Shown here: positions 33,762-43,227 of the stretch, piece by piece
Numbering within the stretch: the first letter of the stretch is position 1
Layout of the letters: every line of letters starts with the position of its first letter
The notes under the pieces: generated by a model
Told to the model about the DNA's origin: nothing
The model's database searches: none
What the model saw: only the letters and a program-made list of their open reading frames with translations
Assembly (NCBI RefSeq): GCF_043290135.1
Contig: NC_134700.1
Coordinates: 160,118,053 to 160,182,052 of the forward strand
Direction of reading: 5' to 3'
Origin: Rhipicephalus microplus
Taxonomy: Eukaryota; Arthropoda; Arachnida; Ixodida; Ixodidae
DNA: 64,000 nucleotides
Position numbers and translations under genes: made by a program

Positions 33762-36700
33762 GGGACGTGGCAAGTAAAACTAATTTTTTTATTAATGTAC
33801 TGTTTGTGATGAAATTCGGTGTGTGTATGTGGATGATTGTGAGGATTCCAAATATGAAAACCGTTTTCAAATACCTCTTGTACTTTTCGAGTTATAAGCA
33901 TAGTTATACTAATTGTTGCTCTTCGCAATTAAAGAGATAATTATTGCTAAATGAAATTATTTTTTCATATTATTATGTTCCCAAAGCATCAACTTGTGCA
34001 AAGAAGCTATTAGTTGATTTTTCTAGTTCTTGTAACCATAAATAAAATTTCCAAAACACAAATGTTGTTTTATGCACACATCGCAGTAATTATAAAATGT
34101 GTTCTAAAAATTTTAAATGATGAGTAAGAAGAGAGATAAAGCTTTATTGCACTGCTAAAGGCCTCCTGAGCCTAGTGCAAAAAACGGAACGACTCTATCA
34201 GTCTTTGTTAGAAAATGACAGATGTTCTAGCGAAGGCACATAGGCGAAAATCAAGGGTTGAGAAAACTGACTTTGAAAGTTCACTCTTGTTTGGAAGTTC
34301 ACAACATGCTTAAAACACTCAGAATCCTCCTGGGCAGTAATCCTGAGATGCTGTGGCCTTGGCCTCTGTAGAGCGCAACCCAGTTTCGCGCTTTTTTGTC
34401 GTGGAACAATGCGCCTTTTGAGCCCTCTTTACCCTTTTGGCATCCTTTTCGGCTGCTCGCCGCAAAGAGCAGTCTCCTGGATTGAAGCCCAGTTGAGCAG
34501 TGATCTCTTGCAGCGCACTCTTGCAGCCACCATTGAAACGGCAGACTGCATCTGCAACTGCACTTTCCACACTCCGAAGGGAGGCGAACTGGCTCTTGGA
34601 CTGGAGTGACCAAATGACGCCGTTCATACTCTCCACAGCGTTCTGGGTTTTTCCCTGCGCACACCTTTCAAGGAGCTCTTTGTTCGAGAGGCGCTTGTAG
34701 AGTGGCAGCAGTGCCACTCGCACGTGAGGGGGCAGTTTATGTTTGTGAGGCGGTAGCGGCTCTCCCCTGGCCAATGCCTGAATGTGCGGGCACCAGGAGT
34801 CGGTCCCACTTGGGCACAGGTCGTGGTGTGGATCCTGGTCTGTGGATGTTGCATGGTAATAAGTGGCCATTATGGCCCTCTCCATGCCAGGAACATCGTT
34901 GGGGTGGCTCTTAATGGCCCAGCCATAATAATTCGTTAACATCTTTATCAGGCCCTGCGTCAGCCGGCCTTTGCCACCCATGCTCAGTCCTCGGCCTTTG
35001 GATTTGTGCTCATCAAGAAGGTTGCGCAAGGAAGTGCCCATTCTTTTTTTCACATGGTTCACACACTCCTGTTTCTTGATCACCATGTAGCCATACACCT
35101 TGTCTTGCGTGAGGGCAAGATATGTACGGCTGTCACCGTCGCAGAGCACATTGATGTATCGAAGCTTGTACTTGGTTAACGATCTTTCAAACATGATCCT
35201 AGCTGCTTCTACTTCCATTTGGCCTGCATTAGCATCGGTGTTCTTTTGGCACTGTGGCTTGTGTTTCTCAAGCCACTCCTCATAGTTGTCGTCACTAGGC
35301 TTGGGGCCAACAGCACAGCCTTGGCAGTAGTTGGACAGGACACAGTGGTCCAAGACCAAGCCTGTGTACAGCTCGATTACACAGCCCACGCCAATATGAC
35401 TTCTGTGCCCCCTCGTCATCCACGTGCCATCGTAAATGACGTCAATGTTGCCTGGCACTCCTCCTAGGTCCTTGTAAATGTCATGCACCTTCTGTGCGCT
35501 TTCTGCTTCAATGCGGGTGGCAGCTGATGTGGTGGCAGGGTGGCTGTACTTCCTTTGCAGTCTTTGGTAGGACTTGTGGTGCAGTGCGCGATGCGAAATG
35601 TCCATCGCAGAAAAAATGTCATTTATGACAGATTGTTTTCTGCCAACTGACTGCACAGCCCTCAAAGCACGCACGTTTACCTCAAAGGGGTTCGTTTTTT
35701 GTTGCCCGGAGCACCTCGGGGACGACCACGCACTGTTCACTATGCCACAATTGTCACAAAAAAGTTCCATCCTCGCCGCGAGTCCAAGGCAGTGCGTAGT
35801 CTCGAGGCGTATCGACCCTTCGTCGCACTTGTTGCACTTTGGTGACGAAAGCAGACCGTTCAGCATCTTCTTATTTACAAAGAAGAATGTGGAGTCCTTA
35901 CCGCCGTCATTTTCGTCGCACCCTTCGTTCAGAAGTTCGAGCTTCCGCTTTGAAGCAGACTTCGAAGCTACGGCATCCAAAACATCCCGCCTTGTCTGCG
36001 CCCGCTGCGCGATTTCTTCACTGCTCGGAATCTGGGCCGAAACTCGCGATAGAATGTTCGACGCGCGAACGCCCGGAGTTGCAACAGCTGCCGACGCGGT
36101 GCCACCGCAATCGGGTTCGCGAGAGCGTCCATCACGGTCGACGGCATCCGGCGGTCCGACATACGACGATGTGGCACCTTCCACACTCTCGGCCTCACAA
36201 CAATCAGCGAAGGGTCTGAGTAGAGGCTCCGTGACGCTTGAAGAGCATGCTCCGTCCGGAACTGCGACTGGGACGGCAGCCGCAGTAGTCTGCCCTTTGT
36301 TCCAAGCTTTCCGACGCTTGCCGTACTTGTGGACGCTCCGGAACTTCTTTGCGGCAACACAGCACCGCAGTATAAGCAAGCACTCAGAAGAGACCACCGA
36401 TGTAAACAAAGCTTGGTAAAAAAAGCATGCGAACTATCACAAAAACAGCAAACTGGCAAAAAACGAAGCGCACGCCGGATGATTTTCGGCGCGGCGGCCG
36501 CAGATGCGCTCGCGCTTCCAAGGTTGCCAAGGTGCGCGGCGCAGCTTTGACCAGTAAGAGGTCGCGCCTGCTACCACGTGACCCGCGCAGCCTTCTTCGT
36601 TTTCGTTTTTTTACTTGCTCCTCGCGCTTATATTTTCACTCGGCGAAATACGAGACCGCGACCATCGGGAAGCCGGCATTCTCCTCTTTCCAAAGCTGCC

Positions 36701-36946
36701 AAAATGGCGGCTCACGGTCAACAACTTGGCGCGTTTGCGTGGCGTGAACAACACCGTTTCAGGGGCTTTTTTTTCGCACTTTTCGGCGACTAGCCTCGAC
36801 AAAAACACTATTTGCGGGATTTGTAGCGCACGTTTTGCTGTAATATTTTAGAACAAGGAAGTTGAAGGTCTGAAGATTACAAAAAAAATAAATCAGAAAA
36901 TCGCATATTTTGACCAAAACCGGCACTTTACTTGCCGCGGCCCCCC
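33762..36946 (-). mobile_element. Mutator-like DNA transposon, apparently intact
   Basis: Flanked by CTTGAGGG at 33754-33761 and 36947-36954, a perfect 8 bp target duplication that fits the 8-10 bp typical of Mutator-like elements. The ends share GGCAAGTAAA in inverted orientation (33769-33778, and within 36929-36938), preceded by a G run. One uninterrupted transposase gene fills the middle. The total is 3185 bp. It is inserted between integrase and RT of Gypsy M and is the innermost and youngest member of the nest. Confidence 0.9.
34319..36409 (-). CDS. Mutator-like transposase
   Basis: An intact 696-codon frame. Residues 1-150 are Ala/Ser-rich and basic, without a known fold. Residues 195-230 carry a zinc-ribbon-like CNKCDEG...FCDNCG. 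The catalytic region shows the acidic positions expected of a DDE transposase: DVIYDGTWMTRGHRSHIG (about 325), INVLCDGDSRTYLAL (about 425) and NAVESMNGVIW (about 600). This layout matches the Mutator-like transposase domain family often annotated in ticks. The C-terminus is Lys/Arg-rich. The protein would bind the element ends and catalyse cut-and-paste movement in the nucleus. No stops or shifts are seen, so the copy may be functional or very recent. Alternative starts exist downstream (Met near residue 150); the upstream ATG is used as the longest frame. Confidence 0.88.
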   Translation of the reverse strand: MFTSVVSSECLLILRCCVAAKKFRSVHKYGKRRKAWNKGQTTAAAVPVAVPDGACSSSVTEPLLRPFADCCEAESVEGATSSYVGPPDAVDRDGRSREPDCGGTASAAVATPGVRASNILSRVSAQIPSSEEIAQRAQTRRDVLDAVASKSASKRKLELLNEGCDENDGGKDSTFFFVNKKMLNGLLSSPKCNKCDEGSIRLETTHCLGLAARMELFCDNCGIVNSAWSSPRCSGQQKTNPFEVNVRALRAVQSVGRKQSVINDIFSAMDISHRALHHKSYQRLQRKYSHPATTSAATRIEAESAQKVHDIYKDLGGVPGNIDVIYDGTWMTRGHRSHIGVGCVIELYTGLVLDHCVLSNYCQGCAVGPKPSDDNYEEWLEKHKPQCQKNTDANAGQMEVEAARIMFERSLTKYKLRYINVLCDGDSRTYLALTQDKVYGYMVIKKQECVNHVKKRMGTSLRNLLDEHKSKGRGLSMGGKGRLTQGLIKMLTNYYGWAIKSHPNDVPGMERAIMATYYHATSTDQDPHHDLCPSGTDSWCPHIQALARGEPLPPHKHKLPPHVRVALLPLYKRLSNKELLERCAQGKTQNAVESMNGVIWSLQSKSQFASLRSVESAVADAVCRFNGGCKSALQEITAQLGFNPGDCSLRRAAEKDAKRVKRAQKAHCSTTKKRETGLRSTEAKATASQDYCPGGF

Positions 36947-36954
36947 CTTGAGGG

Positions 36955-38247
36955 ACTGGAACATTTATCACCTCTGGTTCGTTTAAGACGATGCTCAGCG
37001 TCTCCGTGCGTTCGACAAAGGGCTTCATAAGATTGCAGTGGTAAAGTGTCACATCATTGCGCTTGCCAGGCGTCGTGACCAAATAAGTGGTGTAGGAGAG
37101 CTTTTGTTTAACAGTGACAGGCCCGTCCCATGCTACTTCCAGTTTATTTGCCTTTGACGACTTCAGAATAAGTACTTTATCGCCTTCCTTGAAGGTTAGT
37201 GCAGCCGTATTACACCTTTGCACGTTGTTGAGCTTCAGCCATCTTGATGTGCACCAATTTCTGCGATTCACGTAGGCGCTTCAACAACGTCAGCACGTAC
37301 TCGACCACCGTTTTGTCCACGAATTCGTCTTCCCACTTTTCCTTCAACAACGTTAGAGGGGAACGAAGCGCCCGGCCGTAAACGAGTTCCGCCGGCGTCA
37401 TCAGTCGCTTCGTGAGTGACGGTGCGCAGAGCAGAGTATCGCGGAAATAGCCGCGTCCCGATCAGTGCCCTTCTCGAAGCAGAGCGCATGCAGAATTCGC
37501 TTCATTACTAAATGAAGTTTTTCGACCGAATTACTCTGCAGATGGTAGACAGAGCTGTGGTGAAAGGATATGCCGCACTTCTTGAGAAATGTCGTGGTAA
37601 GCGCGCTTCTGAAAACAGATCCTTGGTCGCATTGGATTTCACTGGGGAATCCAATTCTGGCAAATACAGCGAGTAGCGCGTTAAGAACTGCTGTGGAGCT
37701 TAACTCCGGCAACACCACTGCTTCGGGAAACTTCGTCGCGGGACAAATGAGTGTAAGCAAGTACCTATTGCCTGCCGCTGTTACTGTTAAGATCCCTACA
37801 ATGTCGATTACCAATCTGCAAAAAGGTTCTCCGACCAAAGGTACTTCGACCAAAGGCGCTTTGAGTCGTTCGTTTGGCTGTCCTGTCCTTTGGCAAACGC
37901 TGCAGGAGCGCACCCAGTTATCGGAGTCCTTGAAGCACACCGGCCAGTAGTAATTTCAGCAGCCTGCTCTTGGTCTTGTTTCTTCCTAAATGACCAGCCC
38001 AGCTGTCGCTGTGAACCAAACCCAGCAGCGCAACGAGATACCTTTGGGGGACTACAAGCTGCTCGAAACATCGACCTTTTTTATTCTTGAATTTTTCTGT
38101 ACAAGAGGCCGTCATTGACAGTAAATGACACTGGTCCTTTTTGTTTCCGTCTCGATCTTTCCAAGCACGTCTGCAGTGACTCGACGTTTGCCTGCTCCAT
38201 CTTGAGAGCGCTTTTGTCAACCTTGGCCAGAAGCTGAAAATTTTCAC
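36955..38247 (-). pseudogene. Gypsy M integrase (upstream of RT)
   Basis: An H2C2-type zinc region lies at about 38060-37860 (HSDSWAGHLGRNKTKSRLL; later SCSVCQRTGQ), in shifted frames. The core at 37850-37480 shows the D,D,E triad: VIDIVGILT, QCDQGSVF and SNSVEKLHLVMKR. The C-terminal chromatin-facing part follows at 37271-36955 (FKEGDKVLILKS, WDGPVTVKQKL). It ends INVPVPQ at the Mutator-like junction, where the reading frame continues in phase into the RT frame at 33753. Two or three frameshifts are present. Confidence 0.85.
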
Positions 38248-38869
38248 TGACTGGGCTTATCGGTTCGCCTCCGGACGCGGAAGCAACGGGAGTGGTGTTA
38301 TCAGTGCTTTCAGTGGCTGGCGTGGCTGGGGCGCCTGCGCTCGTTGCAGCAGCTTGCGCCGGAGCACTGTTGGCACTGTCAGCTGCAATTACGGCGGCAC
38401 AAGTAGCGCTGGCTATTTGCGTTATGGTGTGGGACCTAGTGACCACCATTACGGGGTTCGCATTAAGTTGCATTCCTGCATTTTGCAAGTCCCTCATCGA
38501 TCTGTTAGAAAAAATGTACGGAATTTTTCGAGGGAGCTTGTCCGAAACAGCCGCTTCAGTCTGGAATTTGCCAAAAAGACCCTGCATTTGAATTCTTGCG
38601 ACCGGCAAGCACTTCATGTCAGGTTCTAGTGCCTGCCGCACCCACACACACGATCCTGTGAAGCGCTTGGGCTGAACAAATGACGGGTGGACGATATCAA
38701 ATGTCGCTCCTGTATCACGCAGAACCTTGCAACTGATGCCGTTCACCGCCATGTCATACGTGTAGGGTGAGAGCAAGTCGCTGTCCTCTGTTAGCAAATC
38801 AGCAGGCACATTGGGCTGCCTGCAGCCTGCGGCGATGTGGCCTGGTTGATGGCATTTATAACAGGTCAA
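38081..38869 (-). pseudogene. Gypsy M zinc knuckle and protease
   Basis: This 262-codon frame starts MTCYKCHQPGHIAAGC, a perfect CCHC knuckle. The protease follows, with KVLRDTGATFDIVHP near residue 53 (DTGA active site). The rest (residues 130-262) is Ala/Thr-rich, then a helical lead into the integrase zinc region. The frame ends with a stop shortly after LLYRKIQE. Confidence 0.8.
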
Positions 38870-39131
38870 CGGCCGTTTTTTTTTTTTTTTTCAAACTTGG
38901 AACTCTTGAGTTCGCTCGGGTTGACCGTGTGCCCTAGGGGGGGGGGGGGACGTTGTCGGGTTTTATTTGGTTGCTTTCTCTCGCTCCTTTCTGAAATTTC
39001 TTGAAAAGTACCGACGGTTTCTTTCGCAGGTCTTCCAAACTTCCCATCCTACTGGAACAGTACTCGTCAGCCAAACTAGTTGCCATTTGCAACGTTTCGA
39101 CGTTTGGCTTGCCCTGAATCTACAGGCGCAT

Positions 39132-39620
39132 TTACTCCGGAATCGATGCACAAAATTGCTCTAGCGCAATCAGTTCAATCACATGTTGCTTGTCCTCGTA
39201 TGCGTTGGCCCTTTTAAGCCACTCTTCTAATAAGCTCATGGATTTGTAGCCGAACTCGGAGTATGACTCCCCTTGACTACGCCTTGTGTTACGATACTTC
39301 ATCCTCAGGGCTTCTGTTGACAAGCTGTACCTTTTTCTAAGCAAAAGCTTCACTTTTCCGTAGTCACTTGCATCTTCATCCGTCATTCTCGCGACTACGT
39401 CGGCTGCTTCATTGGGAAGCAATGTCAACAGGCGTTGTGACGAGGTTTCTGTATCAAGTACTGCCCTAATGCACGTTCTCTCGAAGTTGACGAGATACAA
39501 AGTGATGTCACTGCCGGCCTTGAAAGGTTGCATGTACCCGCGCATGTCAAAGCTATCATTGCGTTCAAGGTTCTGCAGTTGCATCTCTTTCAACTTCAGT
39601 TCTACCTCTTGCTGTTTCAA
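39132..39620 (-). pseudogene. Gypsy M gag capsid, SCAN-like
   Basis: 162 codons open with a Lys/Glu/Leu-rich coil (VELKLKEMQLQNLERND) and then FKAGSDITLYLVNFERTC, LLTLLPNEAADVVARM and KVKLLLRKRYSLSTEALR. This is the SCAN-like capsid pattern common in arthropod Gypsy elements. It ends at a stop near 39132. A poly-T run and a poly-G run (38879-38951) separate it from the zinc knuckle. The gag N-terminus near 39660-39790 is in other frames. Confidence 0.75.
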
Positions 39621-39964
39621 TTGCAGGGAGACTGCCTTCCAACATTCCTATACTTCATCATCTTCCGCTCCGCAGGTGGATATTGCCTCGATAATTTCAG
39701 GCTCACGCATTGACTTCTGCACTTTGATGCCTAATTCTTCAGCTAGCAACACAAGGTTGGGCTTCGTTAGCGACCCGAGATTCATGACTGCTGATAACAA
39801 AAGTAACTCTTACACGTAAAACTTAAATCTAGCAAAGACAAAAAATAAAAAATTCTCTACTACCAAGAAAATGTCGCTAATGCTCCGTGCATTAGCCGTG
39901 CTCTCACCAAACGAATGCCAAGAGCCACCGCCGACGCACACTCTATCCCACCGCTGCCACCAGC

Positions 39965-40190
39965 TGTTACATATTCGACGGCTGGATGACCGACGGGTAC
40001 TGAGGAAAGACGACGCAAGCAGTGCCAGGAAGACAATCCCGTTTTATTCACTCAACGACGCGCTTTTTATGCACTATCGAACCAATCTGAGGGTGGAAAA
40101 AACAAAGCAAGAGGAGCCGATATCGCGGCAAGCAGGCAAGCTTATCAGAAAGCCAAACGAAAGAGCGTAGCAAGCTGGGCGAATGTTACA
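39965..40190 (-). repeat. Gypsy M 5' LTR
   Basis: 226 bp partner of 31489-31714. The first bases after it on the minus strand (from 39964) are GCTGGTGGCAGCGGTGGG, a plausible but unconfirmed primer binding site. Confidence 0.9.
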
Positions 40191-40196
40191 CCCTGT

Positions 40197-40407
40197 GATG
40201 GTTCAGCGAACTGGGAGAGCGGGGTAAACACAAACACAAAGCAAAGAAGAGGCACACAACACGAGCGCTCAACTAACAACTAGTTTATTCTCACGTTTAA
40301 AGGACATATAAGTACACAAGGGTGCGCATGTCAACAGGAATAAGATGATAGTGTTGTGTGATAGTGTAACTAGTTAGTTGAGCGCTCGTGCTGTTCGCTG
40401 AACCATC
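40197..40407. mobile_element. 211 bp foldback element
   Basis: 40197-40211 and 40393-40407 are perfect 15 bp inverted repeats. A second perfect inverted pair of 18 bp follows inside (40260-40277 and 40373-40390). The left arm has 46 bp more spacer than the right. There is no coding capacity. It sits directly at the right edge of Gypsy M. Confidence 0.7.
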
Positions 40408-40499
40408 ATGAATAACCACCTAGCCCACCTTTTCATCCTATTACACCTTGTGATTCGTATGCTTTTGTTAATGCGGGGGGGCCTTCGAGAAAAGCTTTA

Positions 40500-41950
40500 G
40501 GACGTCTCCGTCGCGCTCTCGGTAACTGCCGTTTGCAATGTCATTGACAATACCCGACTTAGTGAGGAAGTCTCGACCCAAATTAAAGACATTGACAGAC
40601 CAGAAAGATGCCCTAAACGTTGTCGCCTCACGCATCTTTCCCAGTGGATCACTAGCGTAGCCGCACCGCTCGATTGCGCTGTACCCGTAGCAAGGAGCAA
40701 AATGGTGTTGCTTTGTCGCAAACGGATATTGTTCTCACGGAGATGGTGCAATACGTCATCGCCAAATAAAGAAGCGCTTGCCCCAGTATCCAAAAGTGCT
40801 ACAAACTTCTTTTGAGCTATCTTTAACTCGATCAGCGGTTCAGGCGAGTCTACGGCATCACTTGCACAACAGACTGACGGTGCAAGTGATTGGAACACAT
40901 CAGTGTAACTACTGATCGCTGCACGGTGTCCGATGTGGTTCACCGGCGGCGCCGTCCCTTTCCCGAACCACGCGTTTGCTCCTGACCTGGTGTTCAGTCG
41001 CATTCGCGGGCGATATGCCCCGGCGCACCGCACTGATAGCAAGGACCGCGGAAACCATGCCGGCTCTATCGTAAGTCGCCTCGATCTCACGGGCGATGTG
41101 CTCTGGCGCGCCGCACCGATAGCAAGGACCGTGGAAGCCACGCTGGCTCGATTAGGTGGTCCTCGCTCTGGGTTGCGCCGCTCTTTAGGCCTCGTCTCGA
41201 CCTCGCGCTCCTATTGTGGAATGCCACGCGTGGGGGCAGCGTGGGCCGTATGGAGTGCGTAAGCGTAGAGGACCAAAGCGCGGTCTGACAGCTCCCAACC
41301 GCGTGGTACGTGCTCATCAGCAAATGATGCTGATGCGTTACCCCTAATGAGTCGCTCGACAAAAACCCGCATCCACCCAGCACCCAGCCTAGGCACAGAA
41401 GAGGCAGCCGCAAGGAGACATCCATTCTGCAAGGCGGCCCTATCGCTCGCCGCACACAGCAGCTTACCGAGCGATCGGCATCCACTGTCCCGGACGGCAA
41501 TACAAGACAGCAATGACGCCCGGCTCCCTGAGCCTGATGAGATGGAAGGAGCTATCTACAGAAAATCGGACCACCCACGAGGCTTCTGTGCTCACTCGCT
41601 TCGGGTCTGGCCCACAATCCACGTGCTCTAAGCTTTGCAATGCTCACCCCAGGATGCAGACCGCATGGCTCTCGTACCAACTGAACAACATTCTTGAAAA
41701 CCGACAACAACAAAATAATAAAAAAACTGTTGTGCGCAGAAAAAAAATACTCATTGTGCTGACAAGTTCAAACACACCACAACAACCGATCTCCTCGCTC
41801 TTAACAAAGGACACCGCCGATGCTATAGCAATGAGAAGTCCCCCCTAGGCCTACTCTACCTAAAAGTCCCCTTAGACCTACCCCAGCTCAACCAAAAGGT
41901 TGTACCGAGCCGCGGAAACTATCATCTTATGGTCCAAGGGCGCCAGTGCG
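40500..41950 (-). pseudogene. Gypsy B gag tail and protease
   Basis: The protease lies in the frame 41141-40497, with LLDTGASASLFGDD (aspartic protease active site) near residue 112. Upstream at about 41130-40990 two CCHC knuckles are encoded: CYRCGAPEHIAREI, in which the last Cys is Ile, and CYQCGAPGHIAREC, which is complete. The two knuckle units arose by local duplication, since the DNA repeats over about 90 bp. Frames shift between knuckles and protease. Confidence 0.7.
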
Positions 41951-42517
41951 TGGGGTCTAGAGGTGGTAATCGCCCCCACGCTCTTGGAGTGAAAAAAGAC
42001 AGCAGATGCAGTCGGAACAAAACAAAAACTTATTTATTTAACTACTTTTGATTGATGATATCGTCAGCTGAATTATTATAACATCAACTGTGATCCACAC
42101 GAACAACCTAACGCATTATTACACAACACTCAACATAACATAACAAAGGCAAGGCGGCATCGCCAACGCCTGACTCACTACAATGGCCCCCGGCCGACGG
42201 CCCACACTGCCGTGCACCGGGGACACACCGCTCGCGCCACACCGTTTGCGCCAAACACCACCAGAGAAAAAGACCAGTTTATTTCTTGCACGTCACCACC
42301 AAGGCGTGCCGCCAGTAGTCACCGCCAGCGCTCGTACCGATCTAACTATGATGATGATAGTGGTGATCAACGCCCGCGAACACAACGCCACCTACTGCTC
42401 AATAGCTGTGACCCCAGAATACGGCTTCCGCATGAGACAAGTGCGTCGCGCGGCACAAACAACTTTAAAGGAGGTGCCAACACCCTCACAGTAGGCAACT
42501 ATGCTTGCACCCTCACA
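41949..42517 (-). repeat. Gypsy B 5' LTR with 27 bp tandem duplication at its end
   Basis: Partner of the left LTR. The terminal CACCCTCACAGTaGGCAACT block at 42481 is repeated at 42508, so the end of the repeat is duplicated in tandem. Confidence 0.75.
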
Positions 42518-42521
42518 GTTG

Positions 42522-42890
42522 GCAACTATGCACAACACGAGAGAAGACGTGTTTTTTTTAGTGCCTAGTATTTTAGGGGCCAACTTGTCATCCATCCACC
42601 CTCCGATTTTGCATAGTCAAGCAATGGTCAGTACTGGCCTAAAGAAGGCTAACAATGCTCAAAAACAGTGCAAAATAAACTAAGTCTAAAATAACAAAAA
42701 TATTCATTACATGAATAACCAAAAATAGGTGTCTAAAATATTCAACTGATACTCGCACCGTGCCAAATGGCGCCACCGCATTGGCAATCGCTGGATTGCC
42801 CGTAATACGCCCTACCTCAGGTTTTGCGGTAGTGGAGCTACATTGAGCACAAGATGTAATGCAAGATCGACAACAGCACAGGTTATTTAC
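42522..42890. other. Intron sequence near exon 1
   Basis: Short AT-rich stretch between the end of Gypsy B and the donor site of MATH-BTB exon 1. No gene is seen on the plus strand. Confidence 0.5.
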
Positions 42891-43121
42891 CAGTGACGAA
42901 TCCTTTGGGAACTCTTCGCTGAAGAAAGTACCGCTTTGGAAGAACTGGCACTTGCTGAAGTTCTCGATGGTCCAGTGGTGCGAGATGCATTCAGTGTTTA
43001 TGCGACTAGTCGAGGACGTTCGGCAGCTAAGCGACGTCTTCGGAGTTGCCCCCGTAGCCCGATCCTGAACAGGACCTTGCCCTGCAAATTCGTTCAAATA
43101 GCGCCACATATCAGCAGGCAT
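42891..43121 (-). CDS. SPOP-like MATH-BTB protein, exon 1 (N-terminus, MATH start)
   Basis: ATG at 43121-43119 is preceded immediately in frame by TGA, which supports it as the start. The 77 codons give a polar N-terminal tail of about 48 residues, then HHWTIENFSKCQFFQ and SGTFFSEEFP, the opening strands of a MATH/TRAF domain. The exon ends at CTG|GTAAAT (donor GT at 42890-42889), phase 0. Joined to the exon starting at 25697 it completes the MATH domain without gap or overlap. The 17.2 kb intron contains the three-deep transposon nest at 29963-42517. The promoter should lie above 43122. No TATA box is obvious there. Confidence 0.8.
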
Positions 43122-43227
43122 TCATGAAATTGACGTCCGACTTTTCCCAGGCGGCACTGCAAAAAATGCCGCCATCAGCGCCCCTATCGATGCGCTGGCC
43201 ATAAATGGGTAGTGCTAGGAGTGCCGT

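Larger units (their letters stand above)
31489..40190 (-). mobile_element. Gypsy M: LTR element with integrase before RT
   Basis: LTRs of identical length (226 bp) lie at 31489-31714 and 39965-40190. CCCT flanks both sides (31485-31488 and 40191-40194), a 4 bp target duplication within Gypsy B. On the minus strand the order is gag (39620-39132), CCHC knuckle and protease (38869 region), integrase (about 38250-36955), RT and RNase H (33753-32309). The RT is Gypsy-type, but the integrase precedes it, as in Copia. A Mutator-like element (33762-36946) separates integrase from RT. The close similarity of the LTRs suggests a younger insertion than Gypsy B. Confidence 0.88.
29963..42517 (-). mobile_element. 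Gypsy B: outermost LTR element of the nest
   Basis: Long direct repeats flank the block at 29963-30486 and 41949-42517. The left flank is GTTG (29959-29962) and GTTG also follows the right end at 42518-42521, a 4 bp duplication. Inside, on the minus strand, are gag zinc knuckles, a protease, and an RT start broken by the Gypsy M insertion at 31489-40190. The RT palm, RNase H and integrase are missing, so a deletion has removed most of pol. It is the oldest member of the nest. Confidence 0.8.

Noticed and set aside
35574..36419. 281-codon plus-strand frame
   Set aside because: It is the antisense shadow of the Mutator-like transposase on the minus strand.
38292..38629. Plus-strand hydrophobic frame that looks like a membrane protein
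   Set aside because: It is antisense to the Ala/Thr-rich part of Gypsy M protease; reverse complements of Ala-rich coding DNA often look hydrophobic.
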